A stretch of 23,121 bases of DNA from Trueperaceae bacterium. GTDB taxonomy: Bacteria; Deinococcota; Deinococci; Deinococcales; Trueperaceae. Position 1 is the first letter of the stretch. Every line of letters begins with the position of its first letter. The notes under the pieces are model-generated. The model worked only from the letters and a program-made list of their open reading frames with translations, had not been told where the DNA came from and ran no database searches. Below are positions 1 to 7,955 of the stretch, in pieces. The stretch lies in NCBI GenBank assembly GCA_029210865.1, contig JARGGE010000007.1, positions 1-23,121 on the forward strand, written 5' to 3'. Made by a program: the position numbers and the translations under genes.

Positions 1-821
1 CCGAGGGTCACGAAGCGTGCGTCGCCGATCACGAGCGCCTGCAGCCGCAGGAGCTCGTCTGCATCGAGGTCGTGGCGCCCAGCTTCCCCGATCGCGCGCC
101 CCCAGCGCTCGACGCGCGAGCGCGCGGGACGCTCCCCTTCGATCGCGTAGCTCGCGCGCGAGTCGTTCAGGAGCAAGAACGCAGCGGTGCGGGCCAACAC
201 GTCGCGAGGGACGGTATCGACCACCTCGTGCGCGCGACGCGAGAGGTCGCTGGCGATCTGTCGCTCGAGCTCGGGCGTGCGGAAGACCAACGGACAGAAC
301 GCCGGCGTACCAGGAAGGTTGTCGCGGACGCGTTGGCGCGCGACGCTCGCGCCCGCCGGTGCGAACTGGAGCTTCGGGTCGACGACCGTCACGTAGCGTC
401 CGCCCGAAGCGTCGGGGAGGTCGAGTCGCCGCCCCGTCAGCCACTCGAACAGGAACCAGATGCGGCGGGCGTACGCGCCAGTCGGGGTGGCGCGCACCAG
501 GGCCTCGACCGGTTCGTCCCCGAGCGCGAGGAAGAGGCGCTTCAGCACCGCGAGGTCGAGCCCCTCGTGCTTCAGCGCGAAGGTGAGGTGTCCGGCGAGC
601 GTCGGCTTCGGGGTGTGCCGCGGCGTCAGGATGCGCCAGCCGTCCGCTTCGACGATGCGGTGGCGTTCGCCGGTGGCGTGCAACGTTCGCGGCAGGGGGA
701 CCGCCAGGCCGTACGCCGCGATCAGCGCGCCGTACCCTGCCGGCGTCGCCCGTTCGGGAAGGCGCCGCTCGAGGAGCACCGCCACGGGTGGGGGGAAGCG
801 AGGCGGTTCGGTCGTCGTCAT
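1..821 (-). CDS. Fic family protein, N-terminal part (cut by window edge)
   Basis: An open frame of 273 codons starts at ATG 821-819 (protein MTTTEPPRFP...) and runs off the left edge. Around residues 220-232 it reads DSRASYAIEGE. This contains S224-x3-E228-G229, the (S/T)xxxE(G/N) inhibitory helix of Fic AMP-transferases placed before the Fic core (class II). The preceding 220 residues, with YGALIAAYGL near the start, fit the N-terminal extension of long (about 500 aa) bacterial Fic proteins. The catalytic HPFxxGNGR loop would lie outside the window, so activity cannot be judged. Fic enzymes usually transfer AMP to a hydroxyl side chain of a target protein. No strong Shine-Dalgarno is seen; TAGGGA lies 8 nt before the start on the minus strand. 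The plus-strand open frames over this stretch are shadows. Confidence 0.72.
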   Translation of the reverse strand, partial: MTTTEPPRFPPPVAVLLERRLPERATPAGYGALIAAYGLAVPLPRTLHATGERHRIVEADGWRILTPRHTPKPTLAGHLTFALKHEGLDLAVLKRLFLALGDEPVEALVRATPTGAYARRIWFLFEWLTGRRLDLPDASGGRYVTVVDPKLQFAPAGASVARQRVRDNLPGTPAFCPLVFRTPELERQIASDLSRRAHEVVDTVPRDVLARTAAFLLLNDSRASYAIEGERPARSRVERWGRAIGEAGRHDLDADELLRLQALVIGDARFVTL

Positions 822-1076
822 CAGCGGTGTCCCTACGCAAGCGCGAACCGGGCGTGGGACGCCGGGCGCCTGCAAAGCGATCCTATACCGTGAAGACTGA
901 TACCGCACGACCCCTGGCCGTGAATCATGTTCACGCCCGCGCGCGGGGACCGCCCTGAACCTTCGTCCACCTGACGCTCGCCGACGTCCTCGCCTCGCGC
1001 GACGACCCGTTCGCGCGCGACGGCGGCATGGCCGACGTCCGAAGGCGGACGCGCGCCCAGCGGCACCGTTGCCGCG
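822..1076. other. Intergenic gap between the MFS gene and the Fic gene
   Basis: No gene is supported in these 255 bases. On the minus strand TATAGG (near 880-885) is a possible -10 element about 60 nt before the Fic start. On the plus strand a stop-free stretch from about 950 translates as TFVHLTLADVLASRDDPF, which has protein-like composition but no start or ribosome binding site. It may be a gene relic or chance in GC-rich DNA. Confidence 0.35.
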
Positions 1077-2240
<1,164 letters not shown>

Positions 2241-2467
2241 CGAGGGGGCCTCCGGCGGCGGGGCGCGGTCCAGCACCTGGTGCGCCCAAGCGCACCCGGA
2301 AGGCGCCGTGCCCGCGACGCGATCGTAAGCCGTGACGGGCGATGCCGGATGCTGGCGCGTCGGCCGCGGTGGCCGGGGCTCGCGGTCGGGCCAGCCGCCG
2401 TGCACGACGCGCCGCGACGTCGCGGAGTGCGTGGTTCAATCGCGCGAGGGGCTCTAGGAGGTTCGTC

Positions 2468-2656
2468 ATGCGCACCGTTCGTCTCGACTGGGCCGCGCTC
2501 GCCACGGTCGCCCTGCTGCTCGGCTGCGCTCAGGTCGACAGCGTCGGGGTCGCGACGGCCGAGATCCACCCGCAGCTGCGCGTGGTCTCGAGCGCGTTCG
2601 CGACGGAGGTCAGCGTGGTGCTGTTCCGTGGCGCGGGCGGGTTCACCCGCCTGTAG
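2468..2656 (+). pseudogene. Lipoprotein gene, 5' part, ended by in-frame TAG
   Basis: AGGAGG at 2456-2461 precedes ATG 2468. The product starts as a lipoprotein: MRTVR, a hydrophobic stretch and the lipobox LLGC with C20 as the lipidated residue. Codon 63 is TAG (2654-2656), and the same frame then continues open to 3223 with unchanged codon bias. One base (CAG or TGG to TAG) would give a 251-residue envelope lipoprotein. As read, only a 62-residue stub is made. It could be a point-mutation pseudogene, a sequence error or read-through. TAG ends other genes here (3815, 4707, 14273), so a reassigned codon is unlikely. A TTCAAT -10 candidate lies at 2433-2438. Confidence 0.6.
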
Positions 2657-2680
2657 CTCGCGGCCGAGGAGGTCCTGACG

Positions 2681-3223
2681 GTGCGCCCGCCCGGCGGCGC
2701 CGCGGTGCCCATGGCCGTCGTCGGCGTGGACACGGTGTCGGTGCGCTACGAGGCGACGCTGCCGGCGGTGGCCTCCGGCGACCAGCTCGTGCTCGCGCTC
2801 GCGCGCGCGTCCGACGTCGGCGCGCCCGACACGCGCATCACGATCCCGCCCGCGCCCGAGGTCACGGCGCCGGCGGCGGGGACCGAGTTCCGGCCCGATC
2901 AGCCGTTCCCCGTGGCGTGTACGCCGTTCGCCGACGACGCCGTCGAGCTCCGCTTCGCGCTCGGGTGGTGCGACGGCCTCACGGTCGAGGAGGCCGACGC
3001 GGTGGCGGCGCTGGTCGCGCTCCCCGGACCGCTCGAGGACGGGTTGGCGGGCACGGCCGAGGCGACGTTCTTCCCGGGCGGGAGCACGCTGTCGTGCACC
3101 GCGGACCTGCTGGCGGGGCGTGTGCGCGAGACCGTCGACCTCGACGCGGCCTTCGGCGGCCTGCGCGCGGGGTCGCGCATCGTGCGCGAGGCGCCGCCGC
3201 GGGCGTTGACCTTCGCGCCGTAG
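2681..3223 (+). CDS. 3' part of the interrupted lipoprotein gene, unknown function
   Basis: This is the same frame as the stub that ends at 2656, with only eight codons between the TAG and the GTG at 2681. No Shine-Dalgarno fits the GTG, so separate translation is doubtful; the stretch is best read as the body of one 251-residue lipoprotein. It is rich in Ala, Val, Asp and Pro, has no membrane segment, and contains three cysteines (CTP, WCDG, LSC) that could form disulfides outside the cytoplasm. PPAPEVTAPAAGTEF looks like a linker between two beta-rich halves. I do not recognise the family. Confidence 0.5.
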   Translation: MRPPGGAAVPMAVVGVDTVSVRYEATLPAVASGDQLVLALARASDVGAPDTRITIPPAPEVTAPAAGTEFRPDQPFPVACTPFADDAVELRFALGWCDGLTVEEADAVAALVALPGPLEDGLAGTAEATFFPGGSTLSCTADLLAGRVRETVDLDAAFGGLRAGSRIVREAPPRALTFAP

Positions 3224-3281
3224 GCCCGCCGCCCCCGGCCCTCGTGGTCTACCGTGGGAAGCGCGAACGGAGGTGCGGACG

Positions 3282-3815
3282 ATGAAGGAACTCGACGTCT
3301 CAGCGGTCTGGCGACTCCTGCGGCCCGAGGTGCTCGCGTGGGCCGTGGCCGAGCACGAGGGGAAACGGAGCATCTGCCCGGTGGGCTGGACCATGCGGAC
3401 CTCGATGACGCCGCCCATGATGGCGGTCAGCGTCGCGCCGTCGCGCTTCACCCATGGCCTCATCGAAGGCGCCGGCGCCTTCGTGCTGGCCTACCCGGGG
3501 CGCGAGCTGGCGCAGGCGACGGCCTACTGCGGCAGCCACAGCGGGCGCGACGTCGACAAGTTCGGCGAGGCCGGCGTGACGGCGCGGCCCGGCCGGCGCG
3601 TGGCGGCGCCGGTGATCGCCGAGTGCGTCGCGAACCTAGAGTGCCGCGTGGTGGACCGCTTCACCACGGGCGACCACTCGATCTTCGTCGGCGAGGTGGT
3701 CGCGGCCTGGGGCCGTGAGGACCCCGGGGCGCTCTTGTGCCTCGTCGACGAGTCGGCCGGCTACGAGACGGTACTGAAGGACGAGCGCTTCCGTTTCGGG
3801 GTGGTGCGGGGGTAG
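3282..3815 (+). CDS. Flavin reductase-like domain protein (flavoredoxin type)
   Basis: A 177-residue soluble protein of the FMN-binding split-barrel (flavin reductase-like) family. Signs are the early core MTPPMMAVSVAP (residues 42-53), followed by RFTHGLI and the conserved CGSHSGRDVDKF (83-94). Further on are ECVANLECRV and GDHSIFVGEV, all in the usual order. Such proteins bind FMN and reduce flavins or act as NAD(P)H-flavin oxidoreductases; the electron partner here is unknown. ATG 3282 is chosen over GTG 3273 because GGAGG (3269-3273) is spaced for it. TACCGT at 3250-3255 is a -10 candidate. The gene stands alone between an interrupted lipoprotein and a secreted SnoaL-like gene, so the context adds little. 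Confidence 0.85.
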   Translation: MKELDVSAVWRLLRPEVLAWAVAEHEGKRSICPVGWTMRTSMTPPMMAVSVAPSRFTHGLIEGAGAFVLAYPGRELAQATAYCGSHSGRDVDKFGEAGVTARPGRRVAAPVIAECVANLECRVVDRFTTGDHSIFVGEVVAAWGREDPGALLCLVDESAGYETVLKDERFRFGVVRG

Positions 3816-3819
3816 GTGG

Positions 3820-3838
3820 TCGCTCGGGAGCGGAGCGA
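3820..3838 (+). terminator. Hairpin after the flavin reductase-like gene
   Basis: TCGCTC (3820-3825) pairs with GAGCGA (3833-3838) across a 7-nt loop, 4 bases after the TAG stop. There is no U-tract, so termination is a guess. Confidence 0.35.
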
Positions 3839-4062
3839 GGGCGGTTCTGTGCGTGTGGATCGGCCTTTCGGCGCGCAGTGACCGATGGGCGCGTCCCCCG
3901 AAGGTCGACTTCCTACACTTTGGGTGTTCGATCTACCTTGCTCCGGGTGGCAGCGACTGGCCGCGCCCTCGGTCGGTGCGCGGTCGGGTCCGGCGTGGAA
4001 GCGGCGGCTTGGCCGACGAGCGGAACGTGCCGCTCGCGGCCCATGCATGGCAAGGAGGAGCC

Positions 4063-4527
4063 ATGCACCTCCGGTTCGTTCGTCTGTTCGTGTCCGCGCT
4101 GCTCCTCGCCACGCTCGCCCTCGCCCAAGGCGATGCCGGCGACGCCCTGCGCGATCTGGGCAACCGCTGGGCGGAGCTCTACAACGCCGGCGACTTCCAA
4201 GGAGTCGCCGACCTCTACACCGAGGACGCGATCGTCATCAACTTCGACGGCCGCGCCGACGTCGGTCGTCAGGCGATCTACGAGGGTCTCGCCGAGCCGC
4301 TGCCCGAGCCGATGGACCAGGGCACCATCGCGGTGATGACCGACGAGGTCGAGATCTTCGGCGAAACGGCCTACGGCCTGGGGACCTACGTGCACTCGGC
4401 GCCCGACGGCACCGTCATGATCCAAGGCAGCTTCATGACGATCGACAAGCTCGTCGACGGCGAGTGGAAGATGTATCGGCACCTCATCAACATACTGATG
4501 CCCGAGCCCGAGCAAGACGCGCCGTAA
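4063..4527 (+). CDS. Secreted SnoaL-like/DUF4440 (NTF2-fold) protein
   Basis: A 154-residue protein with a signal peptide: MHLRFVR, then a hydrophobic core ending LALAQG, probable cleavage near residue 22. The mature part has the NTF2-like DUF4440/SnoaL pattern: LGNRWAELYNAGDFQGVADLYTEDA (in part) gives the helix with WxxxYNxGD and LYxxDA. GRQAIYEGL, then strands ending VDGEWKMYRHLIN, follow. This fold is used by many small-molecule isomerases and by binding proteins, so no reaction is assigned. The start is fixed by AAGGAGGA just upstream of ATG 4063; the long open frame in front is not protein-like. A TACCTT -10 candidate at 3934-3939 would give a leader of about 120 nt. Confidence 0.8.
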   Translation: MHLRFVRLFVSALLLATLALAQGDAGDALRDLGNRWAELYNAGDFQGVADLYTEDAIVINFDGRADVGRQAIYEGLAEPLPEPMDQGTIAVMTDEVEIFGETAYGLGTYVHSAPDGTVMIQGSFMTIDKLVDGEWKMYRHLINILMPEPEQDAP

Positions 4528-4571
4528 CGGCGCGCTCGACGGGCGCCTCGTTGCCGCGCGCTCGGTCCGGC

Positions 4572-4615
4572 ACGTGTGCGCCCCGCCGCGGTTCGCCTCG
4601 GCGGGGCGCGCACGT
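4572..4615. terminator. Strong GC hairpin between convergent genes
   Basis: Arms 4572-4588 and 4599-4615 pair over 17 positions with one mismatch (a G-U pair in one strand) around a 10-nt loop. It lies between the SnoaL-like gene and the oppositely directed aldo/keto reductase, so it could serve both. No U-tract follows. Confidence 0.6.
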
Positions 4616-4706
4616 ACGGCGGCGCATCAACCAAGGAGGCCCGGGATCTCCGCCCGCGCCGCCCGCGCGTGATGCCTTGGGGGTCGAGGGACCCGAGGGC
4701 GCACCG

Positions 4707-5741
4707 CTAGCGCTCGTACTGCGGCACCCCCGCGCCGTCGGCGCGCACGCCGTGCTCCGCCCGGAAGCGCGCCGTGATCTGGTGCAGCCGGGGCAGCAGC
4801 GCCGGATCGGGGCGCGGCCCCTCGAGCGCCGCGAGCACCTCGTGCAGTTGCTCGGGCGTGTTGATGCTCACGACCGTCGAGGCGATGAGCGGGTCGACCA
4901 GCGAGAACTTCAGGGCGAAGCTCGTCCACGAGGGCGCCGTGCGGCCCTCGCCGATCTCGGGCGCGACGATGGCGCGGGCCTCGGCCAGCTGGTCGTAGGC
5001 GCGGTCCCAGCCGGGGTCGAGCATGCGGTCGCCCGCGGGCAGGGCGGAGCGGTCGATGCGGGCGTCGGTCAGCAGGCCGCCCATCAGCGGCCGGATGCCG
5101 ATGAAGCCCATGCCTTGCGCGCGCATGAGGTCGAAGACCTCGACCATCTCGGTCTCGAGCCAGTTGAAGTACGCCACGATCCCGTCGAAGGCCCCCGAAG
5201 CGATGGCCGCCCGGGCGTACCCGACGGTGTAAGGGAAGGTCGTCAGCGCACCGATGAGGCCCTCGTCGCGCAGCTGCTGCGCGACCTCGCGCAGCGGTTC
5301 GAGGACGGCGTCGAGTTCGGCGACGCGCTGCGGTTCGGCGCGGTCGTCGTAGCCGAGCAGGCGCTCGAAGTCACCGCGCTGGAGGTGCTGCACCACGTCG
5401 ATCCGCTCGGCGCGCAGGTCGCGCAAGGCGTCCTCGATCTGGCGGCGGAAGACCGCCGGGTCGAACCCGGGCTCGCCCCAGTCGGGCACGTTGACCTTGA
5501 TGGCGTGCCGCACGCGGTCGCGATGGGGGTGCCGGGCGAGCACCTGACTCGTCGACCAGCGGGTGCCGTACTCGTAGCTGGAGTGCACGAAGTCGACGCC
5601 GAGGTCGAGCGCCTCTTCGAGCGCGCGCTGGCCGGCGCGCGTCTGGGCGTCGTCGCCCGGTGTCTTGGCCGCGAAGCGCATCGTCCCGAAGCAGATCTCG
5701 GGGAGCTCCATACCCGTGTTGCCGAAGGGTCGTCGTTCCAT
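4707..5741 (-). CDS. Aldo/keto reductase family protein
   Basis: A 344-residue TIM-barrel protein with AKR landmarks: RRPFGNTGMELPEICFGTMR at the start, EYG at 57-59 (Y58 the expected catalytic tyrosine), HAIKVN with the catalytic lysine, DVVQHLQRGD holding the histidine, and the late IASTVVSINTPEQL cofactor region. AKRs reduce carbonyls with NAD(P)H. Oddly, where the family normally has FxDTAxxYG, this protein reads FVHSSYEYG, so the catalytic aspartate position is H53. This may mark a divergent subgroup rather than a damaged enzyme, as the rest is intact. GGAGG lies 10 nt before ATG 5741 and TACGCT (5774-5779, minus) is a good -10. The stop is TAG. Confidence 0.85.
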   Translation of the reverse strand: MERRPFGNTGMELPEICFGTMRFAAKTPGDDAQTRAGQRALEEALDLGVDFVHSSYEYGTRWSTSQVLARHPHRDRVRHAIKVNVPDWGEPGFDPAVFRRQIEDALRDLRAERIDVVQHLQRGDFERLLGYDDRAEPQRVAELDAVLEPLREVAQQLRDEGLIGALTTFPYTVGYARAAIASGAFDGIVAYFNWLETEMVEVFDLMRAQGMGFIGIRPLMGGLLTDARIDRSALPAGDRMLDPGWDRAYDQLAEARAIVAPEIGEGRTAPSWTSFALKFSLVDPLIASTVVSINTPEQLHEVLAALEGPRPDPALLPRLHQITARFRAEHGVRADGAGVPQYER

Positions 5742-5811
5742 GGGGTCGGCCTCCGTTCTCCGTTCGCCCCACCAGCGTACGGTGCCCGGGCTCGGTACCG
5801 CGCGCGGTGCG

Positions 5812-6822
5812 TCAGCCGCCGACGCCCGGCGTCTCGGGTCGTGCCGCTCGCGCGAGCAGGTTCTTGCCGAGCAGCGCGTCCACGTCGGTGTCGCAGGCGC
5901 CTAGCTCGCGCAAGCGCCGTTCCGCGGCCTCGATCAGGGCGCCGGGTCCCGTGCCGTCGCTCGCGGCCGCCCGGTCCGTGCCCCAGGCGCTCGGTCGAGC
6001 GACCTCGAGGCCGACCGCCACCCGGTCCGCGTGGCCGTCCTCGAGCCGTTGCGCCAGCGCCGCCACCGCGCCGCGCGCGCCGTCGTCGACGAACGTGCTG
6101 GCGCCGTAGCCGAGCAGCGCGCCGGTCTGTGCGAGCGCGCGGTGCAGGCCGTCGTCCGGTTGCGTCTCCAGGCGGCAGACGTAGGTGCGTTCGCCGGCCA
6201 GCTCGCGTGATGCCAGGAAGGGCATCAGGCCGGCGAGGTCGGCGTCGCGCTCCAGGCGCACGAGGAGGAGCGCGCCCGAGCTTCGACACGCCTCGACCGC
6301 GGCCTCCCAGCAGGGGTCGTCCTCGGGCGCGTCGGCGCCGAGGGTGGCCGCCACGGCCGCGGGCCGCGCCAGCGGCTGCTCCCGCATGCCTCCGTCGAGC
6401 TCCCGCTGGAAGGTCGCTAGGGCCGCGTCGGCCGTGAGCCATGGACGCCGGCCCGTGGGGTAGTGCGCGGCCGCGTGGAAGCCGGTGACGGCGGCGATGG
6501 CCACGCCGCTCGAGCGCGCGAGGCGCGCCAGGGCGGCCGCGTCGCGGCCACATCCCTGGGGTTGCACGTCGAGGAGCGCCGCGCGCCGGGGGCCCGCGGC
6601 GCGAGCGAAGTCGCGAAGCCCCGCGGCCAGCCGTTCTTCGTCGTTCAGCGGCGGGATCGTGGTGGGTGCCAGCGAGGTGGGCGCGATCCAGCCGTGGCCG
6701 TAGCCGTCGAAGCGGACGTCGGCGTCGGGTCGGAGGATGGCGCCGGTGACCAGCGGCACCACGTGGCCGGGCCGGGCGGAGGCGGCGGCGGTGGACCGGG
6801 TCTCGAGGCTCATGCCGGCCAT
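5812..6822 (-). CDS. Phosphotriesterase/amidohydrolase-like protein with atypical metal site
   Basis: A 336-residue protein with the outline of the phosphotriesterase (PTE) family: GYGHGW at 40-45 where PTEs have THEHL, LLDVQPQGCGRD (83-94) like the LVDxTxxGxGRD strand, AVTGFHAAAHYPTG (111-124), a late GHADRVAVGLEVA where the family has the metal-binding SxD, and a final LLGKNLLARAA like the NPARxF end. Several canonical metal ligands look replaced: Y41 for the first His of HxH, R in the CRLE segment for a later His, and E for the final Asp. It may be inactive or bind metal differently. Two starts are possible (6822, 6813); neither has a clear ribosome binding site. It shares an upstream region with the divergent epimerase gene. 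Confidence 0.6.
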   Translation of the reverse strand: MAGMSLETRSTAAASARPGHVVPLVTGAILRPDADVRFDGYGHGWIAPTSLAPTTIPPLNDEERLAAGLRDFARAAGPRRAALLDVQPQGCGRDAAALARLARSSGVAIAAVTGFHAAAHYPTGRRPWLTADAALATFQRELDGGMREQPLARPAAVAATLGADAPEDDPCWEAAVEACRSSGALLLVRLERDADLAGLMPFLASRELAGERTYVCRLETQPDDGLHRALAQTGALLGYGASTFVDDGARGAVAALAQRLEDGHADRVAVGLEVARPSAWGTDRAAASDGTGPGALIEAAERRLRELGACDTDVDALLGKNLLARAARPETPGVGG

Positions 6823-6965
6823 GGTCGCACGGTCCGTGCTCGGCCTCCGACGTCAGGACGCCGACCTGGTGCCGTGCGTCCCATCGCGTCCGACCTATCC
6901 TGGAGCCCACGTCCCCGCGCCGGCCACGTCTGGGCCGAACGGTCCGGGGCGAAGGAGGTCCGAGC

Positions 6966-7808
6966 ATGCGCGTCATCGTCACGGGCGGAAGCGGCCGCGC
7001 CGGCAGCTACACGGTGAAGGAGCTGGCGGCGGCCGGCCACGAGGTGGTCAACCTGGACGCGGCGCGGCCGCCGGCCGACCTGCCGGGGTCGTACCTGCAG
7101 CTCGACCTCACCGACGCCGGCGAGGTCTATGACGTCTTCGCGCAGGTGCGGCCCGAGGGCGTCTGCCATCTGGCGGCGAACCCCTCGCCGCACGGCTTCC
7201 CGCGCAACCAGACCTTCACCAACAACGTCCTCGCCACCAACCACGTGATGCAGGCGGCCGGCGACCTGGGCGTGCGGCGGCTGGTGTACGCGAGCAGCGA
7301 GATGGCGACCGGTTGGATGACGTCGGACGAGCTGCCGCCGAAGTTCCCGTTCGAGGAGACCGACCGGGTGCCCTCGCCGAACGCCTACGCGCTGAGCAAG
7401 TACATGGGCGAGGTGATCGCCGATTCGATGGTGCGGCAGTACTCGGCGATGTCGATCGCCAGCCTGCGCATCAACAACGTGATCCTGCCCGACGGCTACG
7501 ACGTGCTGCGGTACCGGCGGGAGCACTTCCCCGAGGGCGGCGTCAACTTCTGGAGCTACATCGACGCGCGCGACGTCGCCACCGCCTTCCGGGCGGCGCT
7601 GGAAGGGGAGATCGAGGGGCACGAGGTGTTCCTGATCGCCGCCGCCGACACCTGCCTCGACACGCCCGTCCAGGACGCCGTCGAGCGGTTGTACGGTCCC
7701 GGCGCGAACTTCGCCCCCGACCACGGACCCTTCGACTCGGTCTTCGACTGCCGCAAGATCGAGCGGCGGCTCGGCTGGAGGCCGGCCTTCTCCTGGCGCG
7801 ACGCCTGA
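6966..7808 (+). CDS. NAD-dependent epimerase/dehydratase (extended SDR)
   Basis: A 280-residue Rossmann protein of the extended short-chain dehydrogenase group. It has the nucleotide-binding VTGGSGRAG (residues 5-13), D31 at the end of the second strand suggesting NAD(H), YASSE around 108-112 and the catalytic Y141-x3-K145 in NAYALSKYMGE. YIDARDVATAF is the late sugar-epimerase motif. Such enzymes change nucleotide sugars; the substrate is not evident. At 280 residues it is slightly short for UDP-galactose 4-epimerases but normal for many uncharacterised members. GAAGGAGG directly upstream fixes ATG 6966. TATCCT at 6896-6901 is a -10 candidate. A strong hairpin follows the stop. Confidence 0.88.
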   Translation: MRVIVTGGSGRAGSYTVKELAAAGHEVVNLDAARPPADLPGSYLQLDLTDAGEVYDVFAQVRPEGVCHLAANPSPHGFPRNQTFTNNVLATNHVMQAAGDLGVRRLVYASSEMATGWMTSDELPPKFPFEETDRVPSPNAYALSKYMGEVIADSMVRQYSAMSIASLRINNVILPDGYDVLRYRREHFPEGGVNFWSYIDARDVATAFRAALEGEIEGHEVFLIAAADTCLDTPVQDAVERLYGPGANFAPDHGPFDSVFDCRKIERRLGWRPAFSWRDA

Positions 7809-7820
7809 GGGTGCGCTGAA

Positions 7821-7843
7821 GCCGAACGTCCTTGTCGTTCGGC
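7821..7843 (+). terminator. Hairpin terminator after the epimerase gene
   Basis: GCCGAACG (7821-7828) pairs perfectly with CGTTCGGC (7836-7843) around the 7-nt loop TCCTTGT, 13 bases after the stop. No U-tract. Confidence 0.55.
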
Positions 7844-7905
7844 CCCGAATGCGGAATCCAACAAGTGCGGCCGACGCGGCGCGTGCTACCTTCCCGGCCA
7901 TGCGC

Positions 7906-7938
7906 GGGCCCGGGCGACCGCGACGGTCGCCAGGGCCC
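7906..7938 (+). other. Hairpin in the 5' leader of the metalloprotease gene
   Basis: Outer arms GGGCCC (7906-7911 and 7933-7938) enclose inner arms GGCGACC (7913-7919) and GGTCGCC (7925-7931). It lies between a TACCTT -10 candidate (7887-7892) and the AGGAGG at 7946-7951. It may affect translation or mRNA stability. Confidence 0.4.
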
Positions 7939-7955
7939 ACGATCCAGGAGGTTCC

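Noticed and set aside
17..900. Long plus-strand open frames over the Fic gene
   Set aside because: Arginine-rich shadows of the minus-strand Fic frame, which has a family motif and sensible composition.
950..1076. Protein-like stretch TFVHLTLADVLASRDD before the MFS stop
   Set aside because: No start codon, ribosome binding site or recognised family; too short to call a gene relic with confidence.
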